Shown here: piece by piece, positions 56,167 through 64,000 of the stretch | Layout: every line of letters starts with the position of its first letter | Numbering within the stretch: the first letter of the stretch is position 1 | The notes under the pieces: model-generated | Told to the model about the DNA's origin: nothing | Database searches by the model: none | The model's input: the letters and a program-made list of their open reading frames with translations, nothing else | Translations under genes and position numbers: made by a program | Source: Prochlorococcus marinus str. GP2 | GTDB taxonomy: Bacteria; Cyanobacteriota; Cyanobacteriia; PCC-6307; Cyanobiaceae | Assembly (NCBI RefSeq): GCF_000759885.1 | Contig: NZ_JNAH01000007.1 | Location: 1-64,000, forward strand | Length of the DNA: 64,000 bases | Direction: 5' to 3'

Positions 56167-57108
56167 ATGAATTCAATCTTAAATTGGTTTTTAATGATAC
56201 TCCCATTTGCACTTTGGGGTACCTCAATGGCGGCTATGACTCCATTAGTATCTAGTGCTGGGCCAGAGTTTGTGGCTTCCTTAAGATTACTTCCTGCAGG
56301 AGTTCTTGTGCTAATAACAACATATTTGTTTAAAAGAGATTTGAAAATTTATAGATGCGATTTGAAGTGGTTCTTTGTTTTTACGATTGTAGACGCAACT
56401 TTTTTCCAATTGTTTTTAACTTATGGTATAGAAAAAACTGGAGCAGGTCTAGGTTCTGTATTGATAGATTCTCAGCCTCTTTTGGTAGCAATTTTAGCAA
56501 GATCGATATTCGGAAATTTAATTAATCCAATAGGATGGTTAGGCTTACTTTTTGGCTTGGGAGGAATAGTATTCTTAGGTGTTCCGCAAGAAATATTGGG
56601 CAATTGGTGGTTAATGTCAGATATAGCTATTAGTGATGTAGCTTTTAACTTTGGAGAACTTTGGATGCTTGCAGCTTCTCTCGCTATGGCATTAGGGACC
56701 ATTTTAATAAGATTCACGTGTACTAAAAGTGATCCAGTTGCAGTTACGGGATGGCATATGGTTTTAGGGAGTGTGCCATTAATTATTAGACATTGCTTAA
56801 AATCAAATTTTCAAATAATACCGGACTGGTCAATATTTGATTGGGGCCTCATGTCATTCGCAAGTGTCTTCGGAGGAGCAGTAGCTTATGGATTGTTTTT
56901 CTACTTTGCTAATAATAAGGAAATAACTGGATTTAGTACTCTTGCATTTTTAACTCCTGTATTTGCTCTACTTAGTGGAGGTATTTGGTTAGATGAAAGA
57001 CTTACAATAATTCAATGGATAGGAGTAGCGTTTGTTCTTATCTCTGTATTTTTTGTTAGCCAGAGAAGGTCACTATGGGAAAATAAATTCTCTGATACTA
57101 CTATCTAA
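56167..57108 (+). CDS. DMT-superfamily (EamA) transporter
   Basis: A 313-residue permease with about ten hydrophobic helices in two EamA repeats. Landmarks: PFALWGTSMAAMTPLVSSAG, GTILIRFTCTKSDPVAV, FSTLAFLTPVFALLSGGIWL and ERLTIIQWIGVAFVLISVFF. Probably a metabolite exporter; the substrate cannot be read. Divergent from sppA. Confidence 0.9.
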   Translation: MNSILNWFLMILPFALWGTSMAAMTPLVSSAGPEFVASLRLLPAGVLVLITTYLFKRDLKIYRCDLKWFFVFTIVDATFFQLFLTYGIEKTGAGLGSVLIDSQPLLVAILARSIFGNLINPIGWLGLLFGLGGIVFLGVPQEILGNWWLMSDIAISDVAFNFGELWMLAASLAMALGTILIRFTCTKSDPVAVTGWHMVLGSVPLIIRHCLKSNFQIIPDWSIFDWGLMSFASVFGGAVAYGLFFYFANNKEITGFSTLAFLTPVFALLSGGIWLDERLTIIQWIGVAFVLISVFFVSQRRSLWENKFSDTTI

Positions 57109-57136
57109 TTAGTTACTCAGTATAAAAAATCAAATA

Positions 57137-58219
57137 ATGCGAATAGTCTTAATTAGTACCCCAATTGGTTTTTTGGGCAGCGGTAAAGGTGGAGGAGTTG
57201 AATTAACTTTGAACTCCTTAGTGTCAGGTCTGGTTTCTTTGGGTCATTATATAGATGTGATAGCTCCAAAAGATTCTAAATTAAATGAAAATAATGCAAA
57301 AATAAGATTACACTTGGTTGAAGGTGAAGATCAAATTAGCTGGCAGCATCAAAATTATAATTCTCCAATTATTATCCCAGACAATTCACTCCTAGCAGGA
57401 ATGCTTGAAAAGGCATTAGAAATAGCAAAACAAGCAGATATCTTGTTGAACTTGTCTTATGATTGGTTGCCAATTTGGATGACTTTAAATTTAGAAACCC
57501 CCATTGCACATATTATTAGCATGGGTTCTGAAAGTTCAGTAATTACCAATTTAATCTCCAAGGTATATGCTAAGTATCCACATAATTTTGCTTTTCATTC
57601 AAAAACTCAAGTAAATGATTATTCATTCATAAAAAGGCCAACAATTATTGGTAATGGTTTTAATTTAGGTAATTATATTTTTCAAGATTCAACAGAAGGA
57701 CCTTTGGCATGGGTTGGTAGAGTTGCACCCGAAAAAGGTTTAGAGGATGCAGTTTATGTGGCAAATGAACTTGGCGAAAAACTAAATGTTTGGGGTTTTA
57801 TGGAAGATGAGAGTTATGCTTTAAAGATAGAACAATCTTTTCCCCAAAGAACTATAAATTGGATGGGTTTTTTAGCAACTGAAAAATTACAAAAAGAACT
57901 TGGTAAATGTAGAGCGTTGTTAAATACTCCGAAATGGAATGAGGCATATGGAAATGTTGTTGTTGAAGCTTTGGCTTGTGGAGTTCCTGTTGTGGCCTAT
58001 AAAAGAGGAGGACCAAGTGAAATAATTATGCATGGGGAAACAGGATATCTTGTAGAGCCTGATGATAAAAAAGCTCTAATTTCTTATTTGGAGATTATTT
58101 CAAAAATAAAACGTAAAAATTGTAGAGCTTGGGTAGAAAAAAATGCCTCTACAAATATATTTGCTAAGAAGGTTGTGAACTGGCTTAATGAGGTAATAAA
58201 CGAATATAAGAAAAATTGA
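57137..58219 (+). CDS. GT4-like glycosyltransferase of the core region
   Basis: A 360-residue GT-B enzyme with a glycine-rich N-terminal loop (FLGSGKGGGVELTLNSLVSG), a donor-domain start LAWVGRVAPEKGLEDAVYVA, and the GT4 EX7E region in WNEAYGNVVVEALACGVPVV then KRGGPSEIIMHGETGYLVEP. It lies in the conserved half of the window rather than in the variable cluster and is followed 10 bp later by a GT39/ArnT-type enzyme, so both may serve a glycolipid or core-type glycan. Confidence 0.88.
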   Translation: MRIVLISTPIGFLGSGKGGGVELTLNSLVSGLVSLGHYIDVIAPKDSKLNENNAKIRLHLVEGEDQISWQHQNYNSPIIIPDNSLLAGMLEKALEIAKQADILLNLSYDWLPIWMTLNLETPIAHIISMGSESSVITNLISKVYAKYPHNFAFHSKTQVNDYSFIKRPTIIGNGFNLGNYIFQDSTEGPLAWVGRVAPEKGLEDAVYVANELGEKLNVWGFMEDESYALKIEQSFPQRTINWMGFLATEKLQKELGKCRALLNTPKWNEAYGNVVVEALACGVPVVAYKRGGPSEIIMHGETGYLVEPDDKKALISYLEIISKIKRKNCRAWVEKNASTNIFAKKVVNWLNEVINEYKKN

Positions 58220-58229
58220 TATTTAGTAG

Positions 58230-60035
58230 ATGATTCTTTTAAATTCTAAAAATAGGCTAATTACCTTATTGATAGTATTAGTTTCTGGAATCATTATATT
58301 TACTCTAGGTTTAGGGACAACTGGACTAGTTGATGAAACTCCTCCTCTATTTGCCGCTGCAGCGCGATCAATGAGTGAATCTGGCGATTGGATAACTCCG
58401 AAAGTAAATGGAATATTTCGTTTTGATAAGCCTCCACTCATATATTGGCTAATGGGCTTTTTTTACTCACTACCAAAAAATGAGATTTGGGATAGTTTGG
58501 GGACAATATCAGCGAGGCTTCCATCAGCTTTGGGATCATTATTTTTAATGATGATGATTGCAGACACTTTGTTTCTTTGGCCTCAACAAGGGAATAGGCA
58601 ATTTCTTACTCCAATAATTGCTGCACTTAGTTTTGCTTTATCACCACTAATAATTATTTGGAGTAGGACTGCTGTGAGTGATGCTCTTCTAACTGGAACT
58701 TTAGGGATTAGTTTGCTTTTGTTTTGGAGAAGAATGGCAAGTGAAAATAATGTTCAATGCATTTCAGCATGGGTTTTTTTGGGTTTTGCAATTTTAGCTA
58801 AAGGACCTGTTGCACTTGTTTTGGCAACATTTACTATTACATCTTTTTTATTTATTCAGAAGGATTGGAGAAGTTTGCTTTGTAAGATAAATCCAAAAAA
58901 AGGTTTTTTTTTAACGCTTCTTGTAAGTCTTCCATGGTATTTATTAGAACTCATAAAAGAAGGAAAGCCTTTTTGGGATAATTTCTTTGGATATCATAAT
59001 TTTCAACGATATACATCAGTTGTAAATAATCATGTAGAACCGTTTTGGTTTTTTCTTTACATAATGGTACTGGCTTCATTACCATTCACCCCTTTTCTAT
59101 ACCACGGAATTTTTAGAACATTAAGAGATTTTCTACACAGCAAAAATCAAAGATTCAAGTTTTCCGAAACCCTACATATATATTCTCTTTGTTGGTTTAT
59201 GTCTGTTTTAATTTTTTTTAGTATTTCTGCAACTAAATTACCAAGCTATTGGTTGCCAGCAATTCCAGCTGCAGCAATCTTAATTAGCAATAGCTTTATA
59301 AGTTTAAAAAATCCAAACAAAACTTATGCATTTTTATGGTTTTTTAACATCTTAATAATGTTCGGATTGTCTTTAGCATTCTTTTTCTCAAATATTTGGC
59401 TGGGTTCTATAAATGATCCTGAAATGCCTAATCTCGCATCAGAACTAATAAGCTCTAGGATAATTTTCAAAGCTAAATTTATCTTCTCTTCACTCACAAT
59501 TTTTGCAATAATTTTATTTTGTCTAAAATCAAAAAATATATTTCTTTATCTCCAAATTTTTCTCTTAATTGGACAAATTTTTTTGATGTCGCCAATTAGA
59601 AAACTAGCTGATACTTCAAGGCAATTACCCTTGAGGAATATCTCAAAATTGATTTTAAGTGCTCGTGAAGGGAAGGAAACTTTAGCAATGATTGGGATAA
59701 GAAAACCTTCTTTACATTTTTATTCGAGACAGATTGTTTTTTATGAACCAAATACCAAAGAAGGGCTAATTAACCTTTCGGAGAGACTAAATACTGATAG
59801 GAGAAAAAATCATTTAGATCAACCTAATTATGAATACAAATCTTTATTGGTCGTGATAGATGAATACTCTTCGCGGAAATTGCATTGGTCAAATATCAAT
59901 CATCAAAAAATAGGCGAATATGGGATTTATAATTTATGGCGTATTCAAAAAAGTGATTTAAATAAGTATTCAGAATTTTTAATTAATAGCGGTTATTCAT
60001 CAGACTGGAAAAATAGAAAAGTTGAAAAGTTTTAA
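58230..60035 (+). CDS. ArnT/PMT-type (GT39/GT83) membrane glycosyltransferase
   Basis: A 601-residue protein with about 11-13 membrane helices. The first loop after helix 1 carries the acidic catalytic pair of the ArnT/PMT group in TTGLVDETPPLFAAAARSMS, followed by GIFRFDKPPLIYWLMG. These enzymes move a sugar from a polyprenyl-phosphate donor to lipid A or protein on the periplasmic side. The C-terminal about 130 residues are soluble. Tail to tail with the small RHH-like gene, four-base overlap. Confidence 0.88.
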   Translation: MILLNSKNRLITLLIVLVSGIIIFTLGLGTTGLVDETPPLFAAAARSMSESGDWITPKVNGIFRFDKPPLIYWLMGFFYSLPKNEIWDSLGTISARLPSALGSLFLMMMIADTLFLWPQQGNRQFLTPIIAALSFALSPLIIIWSRTAVSDALLTGTLGISLLLFWRRMASENNVQCISAWVFLGFAILAKGPVALVLATFTITSFLFIQKDWRSLLCKINPKKGFFLTLLVSLPWYLLELIKEGKPFWDNFFGYHNFQRYTSVVNNHVEPFWFFLYIMVLASLPFTPFLYHGIFRTLRDFLHSKNQRFKFSETLHIYSLCWFMSVLIFFSISATKLPSYWLPAIPAAAILISNSFISLKNPNKTYAFLWFFNILIMFGLSLAFFFSNIWLGSINDPEMPNLASELISSRIIFKAKFIFSSLTIFAIILFCLKSKNIFLYLQIFLLIGQIFLMSPIRKLADTSRQLPLRNISKLILSAREGKETLAMIGIRKPSLHFYSRQIVFYEPNTKEGLINLSERLNTDRRKNHLDQPNYEYKSLLVVIDEYSSRKLHWSNINHQKIGEYGIYNLWRIQKSDLNKYSEFLINSGYSSDWKNRKVEKF

Positions 60036-60283
60036 CAAAGCTTTTTTTTAAGTATTGCGTTTTTCAAGTCATCGATGCTGCACTTATTAGGTATCTCAAT
60101 TTTATTTAAATCTTCGAGTAACTCAAGATCAACTACTGAATCTTCAGCCAAAAAACTAAATACTTCATTAATGCTTATCCCCATGTCTTCAGCCATCTCT
60201 GAGATAAGTCTTAAGGTATCCCTCCTCACAGAAATCCTGAGATCTAACGGGATATATTCATTTTCAGGGTTTGCTGACTTCAT
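60032..60283 (-). CDS. Small ribbon-helix-helix-like protein
   Basis: An 83-residue protein with a strand-helix-helix pattern compatible with CopG/Arc: DLRISVRRDTLRLISEMAED then MGISINEVFSFLAEDSV. The acidic C-terminal part (DLELLEDLNKIEIPNKCSI) is extra. A small DNA-binding regulator or an antitoxin is possible; no partner toxin gene is adjacent. Call is tentative. Confidence 0.6.
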   Translation of the reverse strand: MKSANPENEYIPLDLRISVRRDTLRLISEMAEDMGISINEVFSFLAEDSVVDLELLEDLNKIEIPNKCSIDDLKNAILKKKLC

Positions 60284-60379
60284 ATCCTAAATCTTAAGAC
60301 ATTATTTAGTTATCCGGACAATATCTTTACAATAATCATTAATCATGCGTTGGGATTAATATGATATTCTTCAAGGCTT

Positions 60380-61165
60380 TTAATTAAATGAATACATTAG
60401 AATTTTTAGAAGAGGAATTGTTAGTATTGAAATTAAAGTTGTGGTAAAAAGAATTTTTGAAGCGATCTTTTGATTCACTCCATAAGCTTCTGCCATTAAA
60501 ATTGTAGATATTGCTGTTGGGGTTCCTGCTTGAAGAATTAAAGCTGACGATTCATAGAAGTCAAAATTTAAAAATTTGCTTACTAAAAAGACTATAAAAG
60601 GAAAGATAGATAATTTTAATAATATTGAGAATTTAATTTCTTCATTAAGATCAAAAATTTTACTTTTTTGATTTGTTATTAATCCAAGTCTTGTCCCTAC
60701 AACTACTATTGCTAAACCAATCACTATTCTTGCAGGTATCCATAGATAATTGCCTAATATCCTATCTATTTTGAAAAGGTATACTATAAGTACACCAATG
60801 ATCCCCCTTGATGCAGGACTATTTATTAATGCATTTAATAATCCTTTGATATTTGGGAAGCTTTTGTTTTGGGATTTATTTTGGAGAAGAAAAGGTCCAA
60901 ATATCCAAGCAAAAAGTGTCGTTCCTAAATCAAATCCTATAGTTAAGTTAATTGTCTCTGAGGGGAGAATGGCTATTGCTATTGGTATACCAAGAAAAGA
61001 TGTATTGCCTATTAGACCTGCCAGCTGCAACGTATAATTTGGAAGTCTGTTTCTAAAAATTGGTGATAAATTTATTAAAACTATTAAAAATCCTATAAGG
61101 GAGAATGCTAGGGATGCACTTTTAATAAGGTTTATATCTATGCCTTCTTTTAATAAGAGACCCAT
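60380..61165 (-). CDS. AEC-family permease, start uncertain
   Basis: A 261-residue portion of an auxin-efflux-carrier-type transporter: hydrophobic helices throughout, LQLAGLIGNTSFLGIPIAIA with the family-typical N-x-x-x-x-G-I-P, and LQAGTPTAISTILMAEAYG near the C-terminus. The first ATG is at 61163-61165, but the same frame stays open to a stop at 61309-61311 and encodes another typical helix (PFLIFGFFLGKRKPK, ISRPLIRFGIPLSVMG). No ATG, GTG or TTG occurs in that extension, so either a non-standard start (for example ATA at 61294-61296 or an ATT) is used or the real start was lost. Confidence 0.8.
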   Translation of the reverse strand: MGLLLKEGIDINLIKSASLAFSLIGFLIVLINLSPIFRNRLPNYTLQLAGLIGNTSFLGIPIAIAILPSETINLTIGFDLGTTLFAWIFGPFLLQNKSQNKSFPNIKGLLNALINSPASRGIIGVLIVYLFKIDRILGNYLWIPARIVIGLAIVVVGTRLGLITNQKSKIFDLNEEIKFSILLKLSIFPFIVFLVSKFLNFDFYESSALILQAGTPTAISTILMAEAYGVNQKIASKILFTTTLISILTIPLLKILMYSFN

Positions 61166-61371
61166 TACACTTAGTGGGATACCAAATCTTATTAAAGGTC
61201 TTGAAATATATTCTGATATTTTTGGTTTCCTTTTCCCAAGAAAAAAACCAAAAATTAAGAAAGGAATAATATTTATAAAAAGAGAGTAGATGGTATTTGT
61301 TGGTTACTTTACAGAGCAATATTAACTTGCTGGCGCATAGTCAAAGGGTTTTTTAATTAACTTTGAATAAT

Positions 61372-61596
61372 TTAAATTATTTTCCAAATTGCGTTTTGTG
61401 GAATTAAAGGAGATTTGTTTAAATCTTCTGGTTCTGTAGTCACTACTCTCCAATTTGGAACTCTACAAGTTACGTAAGCAGGACTTTCTATCAAGACCCC
61501 TGGCTTCTCGTCAAAAGTACATGTAAAACCTTCTTTCCAAAAACCTCTATTATTAAGGCTACCCTTAAACCAAACCCAGCATTTTGAAGTTCTCAA
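61372..61596 (-). CDS. Small hypothetical protein
   Basis: A 74-residue protein rich in Trp and Cys (CWVWFKGSLNNRGFWKEGF, then SPAYVTCRVPNWRVV). I recognise no family. Coding is supported by good open-frame use and non-random aromatic content, and by its position in a minus-strand run between the AEC permease and the SemiSWEET-like gene. Probably a conserved picocyanobacterial small protein. Confidence 0.5.
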   Translation of the reverse strand: MRTSKCWVWFKGSLNNRGFWKEGFTCTFDEKPGVLIESPAYVTCRVPNWRVVTTEPEDLNKSPLIPQNAIWKII

Positions 61597-61663
61597 GATT
61601 AGTAATATTTAAACTTATAATAATCAATAAATATTATTTCATCATAAATTTAATACTATTGAG

Positions 61664-61936
61664 CTATAAATCTTCTTTTTCAGTTATTTGAAAATATATT
61701 TTTGAAATTAATATCAAGAGATTTAGGACTAAGGTAATTAAATTAGCTATCAATATTGGCATAGACGAAATTTTGTAACCGTAAATAATCCAAGAAAAAA
61801 CTCCGATAATAAACATTATTAAAGTTGTTAAAGAGACATCATCTGCTTTTTTTGTTTTTAAAGTTTTTATCAATTGGGGAAGAAATGCGGCAGTTGTTAA
61901 AATTGCTGCAAAATATCCGAATATGTCTATTTTCAT
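61664..61936 (-). CDS. SemiSWEET/PQ-loop small transporter
   Basis: A 90-residue protein with three helices and the PQ motif in LTTAAFLPQLIKTLKTKKAD, followed by VSLTTLIMFIIGVFSWIIYG. This is the single three-helix-bundle form that dimerises into a sugar transporter (SemiSWEET). Substrate specificity is not predictable. 15 bp after the thioredoxin-fold gene on the same strand. Confidence 0.87.
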   Translation of the reverse strand: MKIDIFGYFAAILTTAAFLPQLIKTLKTKKADDVSLTTLIMFIIGVFSWIIYGYKISSMPILIANLITLVLNLLILISKIYFQITEKEDL

Positions 61937-61951
61937 ATAAAGATTTAAAAA

Positions 61952-62719
61952 CTATTTTTTTATAAAATCAGATAAAAATCTTAAAGGCTCCCTCATGTTT
62001 GATGAATATCCAAGTACATCTCTTGGAAAAAATTTATAAATCACTTTATTCTTATTATCTAAGATAAAAGAAGCCCCCCTTTGTGGAAGATATTTTTCAT
62101 TAAGTATATAATCATTCCAATTTTGTATAATTTCATTCATATTATTTAATCTAAATGTTGCTAGTTCAAAGGGTCTTAAATAACCTTCCCCAAAAACCTT
62201 TTTGAAAGAACTACCTGAAAATTTGAGAAATTTTAAAACTTCAATTTTTTTAAATTCTGAATAAATTTGATTTGATTCACGATCTCCTGTATAACCTCTA
62301 ATAACCTCTTTGATTGTCTTAAAAGAATTTATTCCAGAAAGCATCAACAACATATTGATCCATCCACCAAAACCTATATCTAATCCTCTGGAAACTTTTA
62401 AATTATTATGAATCTGGTTATCAGAAACAATTTCTAAATTTTCTTCTCTAAAACCAGTAAAGTTGCAGAATTTCTTTTTCCCATTTTTGTTTCCAATAGC
62501 AATTGCGAAAATATCTAAATTTGCATCTGGATTATTATCGATAAAATTTTTCAGATTTATTGCATATTCAAAGCTATCAAAATCACCTAATAAACCAAAT
62601 AAAACAATTAATTTTAATTTTTTTTCACCTTTAAAGTTAAATTCTTTAACGAGATAATCGATTTTATTTTGCAATTTGTCAGTCACGATTTTTAAAATGT
62701 TTTTAAAGATTATTCCCAA
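61952..62719 (-). CDS. Peroxiredoxin-like (AhpC/TSA-fold) protein
   Basis: A 255-residue protein resembling the AhpC/TSA-like, thioredoxin-fold group (LIVLFGLLGDFDSFEYAINL, then IAIGNKNGKKKFCNFTGFRE and a C-terminal QRGASFILDNKNKVIYKFFP). The active-site TxxC of true peroxiredoxins is absent; the only cysteine is in KKFCNF, so peroxidase activity is doubtful. The start is a TTG at 62717-62719; a later start around the KIVTDKL segment is possible. Confidence 0.65.
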   Translation of the reverse strand: MGIIFKNILKIVTDKLQNKIDYLVKEFNFKGEKKLKLIVLFGLLGDFDSFEYAINLKNFIDNNPDANLDIFAIAIGNKNGKKKFCNFTGFREENLEIVSDNQIHNNLKVSRGLDIGFGGWINMLLMLSGINSFKTIKEVIRGYTGDRESNQIYSEFKKIEVLKFLKFSGSSFKKVFGEGYLRPFELATFRLNNMNEIIQNWNDYILNEKYLPQRGASFILDNKNKVIYKFFPRDVLGYSSNMREPLRFLSDFIKK

Positions 62720-62827
62720 AAAATTTTTCTTACCTTAATTAGTATAAAATTTTACATGAAAAGGTTTTTAAAGAAATTAATTTATTGTTTCTAGATTTTA
62801 TTATCTTAATGTAAACATTTTGAAGTT

Positions 62828-63352
62828 ATGACTGTAGGAATTTATTACGCGACTACAACTGGAAAAACTGAAGACGTTGCTGATCGTCTTCACAACTTTA
62901 TTTCTTCAGCAGAGGCACCTAAAGATGTATCTGATGTGGATGATCTTTCAGAATTTGAAGGTCTTGATGGAATTATCTGCGGTATACCTACTTGGAACAC
63001 TGGAGCAGATGAAGAAAGATCAGGAACTGCATGGGATTCAATCTTAGAGGATATTGGTGAACTTAGTTTATCAGGAAAAAAAGTTGCAATTTTTGGTTTA
63101 GGAGATTCTTCTACTTACACGGAAAATTATTGTGATGCTATGGAAGAACTACATAGCTACTTCTCTAAAGCAGGCGCCGAAATGGTCGGTTATGTAGATA
63201 AATCTTCTTACACATTTGATGAGTCTAAAAGTGTCATTGGAGAAAGCTTTTGTGGATTACCTCTTGATGAGGATAGTGAATCTGATTTGACCGATTCTCG
63301 TCTTGAAACATGGGCTTCTCAACTAAAGAGCGAAATCCCTTCATTGGCGTAA
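62828..63352 (+). CDS. isiB: Flavodoxin
   Basis: A 174-residue long-chain flavodoxin: FMN phosphate-binding loop IYYATTTGKTEDVADRL, the aromatic loop GIPTWNTGADEERSGTAWD and GLGDSSTYTENYCDAMEEL. It replaces ferredoxin as an electron carrier under iron limitation. A Pcb/IsiA-type antenna gene follows 143 bp downstream on the same strand, echoing the isiAB linkage of iron-stressed cyanobacteria. I saw no unambiguous Fur box upstream. Confidence 0.96.
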   Translation: MTVGIYYATTTGKTEDVADRLHNFISSAEAPKDVSDVDDLSEFEGLDGIICGIPTWNTGADEERSGTAWDSILEDIGELSLSGKKVAIFGLGDSSTYTENYCDAMEELHSYFSKAGAEMVGYVDKSSYTFDESKSVIGESFCGLPLDEDSESDLTDSRLETWASQLKSEIPSLA

Positions 63353-63495
63353 TCTTTAAAGATATTTCTTCCTCTATTTTGTAACATTTGTTCTTTCTCA
63401 ATATGTTTTTTTTACATAAGTAATTAAATCTGTAAAGAACATGTAAAAACAATACTGATAAGCAATATGCTCAATTTGCTGTTTACTTAAATCAA

Positions 63496-64000
63496 GTGTT
63501 ACAAACTTACGGAAAATCTGATGTCACCTATGACTGGTATGCAGGGAATTCTGGTGTTGTTGGCCGTTCAGGTAAATTCATAGCTGCTCATGCTGCTCAT
63601 GCAGGTCTAATGATGTTCTGGGCAGGAGCTTTTGGATTATTTGAATTGGCTCGTTATGACGCCAGTATTCCAATGGGTGCACAGAAAGCAATTGTTTTGC
63701 CTCACCTAGCAGGTATTGGAATTGGTGGTATTGAAAATGGTGTTATTACAGAACCATATGGAATTGTTGTAATTTGTACATTACATCTAATTTTCTCAGC
63801 AGTATTAGGTGCTGGAGGATTATTACATTCCAACAAATTTGCAGGTGATCTTGGAGACTACCCAGAAAATAGTAAGCCACAAAAATTTGATTTTGAATGG
63901 GATGACCCAGATAAATTAACTTTTATTCTTGGCCATCATTTAATCTTTCTTGGGCTTGGAGCAATTATGTTCGTTGAATGGGCTCGTATTCATGGAATTT
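63496..64000 (+). CDS. Pcb/IsiA-family chlorophyll-binding antenna protein, partial, runs off the right edge
   Basis: The frame starts at GTG 63496-63498 and gives a protein beginning (M)LQTYGKSDVTYDWYAGNSG, then RSGKFIAAHAAHAGLMMFWA with the histidines that ligand chlorophyll, and further helices with HLAGIGIGGIENG and ILGHHLIFLGLGAIMFVEWA. It is a six-helix CP43-like antenna protein of the Pcb type, which carries divinyl chlorophylls in Prochlorococcus. The frame is also open for 72 bp upstream to a TAA, but without ATG. About 168 codons are in the window; the C-terminal half lies outside. Adjacent to isiB, it is probably the iron-stress member of the family. Confidence 0.9.
   Translation, partial: MLQTYGKSDVTYDWYAGNSGVVGRSGKFIAAHAAHAGLMMFWAGAFGLFELARYDASIPMGAQKAIVLPHLAGIGIGGIENGVITEPYGIVVICTLHLIFSAVLGAGGLLHSNKFAGDLGDYPENSKPQKFDFEWDDPDKLTFILGHHLIFLGLGAIMFVEWARIHGI

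Noticed and set aside
61122-61319. 65-residue ORF upstream of the AEC permease
   Set aside because: It is out of frame with the permease and has no recognisable features; the permease frame in the same place encodes a plausible family helix.
62720-62827. Fur box upstream of isiB
   Set aside because: The region is AT-rich with TATTATC-like words, but no clear inverted repeat matching a Fur site could be defended by eye.

Overview
The window looks like a chromosomal segment of a marine picocyanobacterium, most likely a high-light-type Prochlorococcus. It is very AT-rich with short intergenic gaps. The right end carries flavodoxin (isiB) directly followed by a Pcb/IsiA-type chlorophyll-binding antenna gene. 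A rpmH-rnpA-yidC-serS-rseP-rpsN-pnp block is accompanied by cyanobacterial genes (Ycf46-type AAA ATPase, DUF2808 protein, AroH-class chorismate mutase). This assignment is inference from gene content; no database was searched.

Layout. (1) 1-6545, minus strand: a type I secretion operon (parvulin-like protein, ABC exporter with cNMP-binding and degenerate C39 domains, HlyD-type adaptor) followed by the start of an RTX protein made of nearly identical 324-bp repeats that runs off the left edge. (2) 6556-8457: galE, then a decayed zone with two tRNA-Ala relics and a truncated SGNH-hydrolase-like fragment. (3) 8485-42639: a large, strand-switching surface-polysaccharide region. It contains a Wzx-like flippase, sulfotransferase, FemAB/GNAT-like acyltransferase, Wzz-like and Wzy-like proteins, glycosyltransferases, an initiating phosphoglycosyl transferase, an aldo/keto reductase, a TPP-dependent E1 alpha/beta pair, a CapD-type 4,6-dehydratase, a glutaminase fused to a WbpG-like sugar amidotransferase, a polysaccharide-deacetylase-like protein, an AsnB-like amidotransferase, a WbpA/B/D/E-like set for a 2,3-diacetamido uronic acid, UDP-GlcA and UDP-GalA enzymes, an O-antigen ligase-like protein, tRNA-Arg(TCT) and a manC-gmd-fcl GDP-fucose operon. 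(4) 42743-64000: mostly core genes (rsmI, cysQ, pnp, rpsN, rseP, serS, ycf46, yidC, rnpA, rpmH, aroH, sppA), transporters, two further glycosyltransferases, small hypothetical genes and the isiB-pcb pair.

How the genes fit together. The central region has the parts for a Wzx/Wzy-type lipid-linked polysaccharide: initiation (phosphoglycosyl transferase), nucleotide sugars (UDP-Gal, UDP-GlcA/GalA, UDP-diacetamido uronic acid, GDP-Fuc, a 4,6-dehydrated amino sugar), assembly (GT4 enzymes), flipping, polymerisation, chain-length control, ligation and decoration (sulfate, methyl, acyl, amide or amidine). The least ordinary parts are the glutaminase-WbpG fusion next to a deacetylase-like gene, the E1 alpha/beta pair with no E2/E3 partner nearby (candidate branched-chain-sugar enzymes), and the tRNA-Ala relics at the left margin, which suggest a tRNA-associated integration site. 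The neighbouring type I secretion operon suggests that a second surface component, a repetitive RTX protein, is exported from the same part of the genome.
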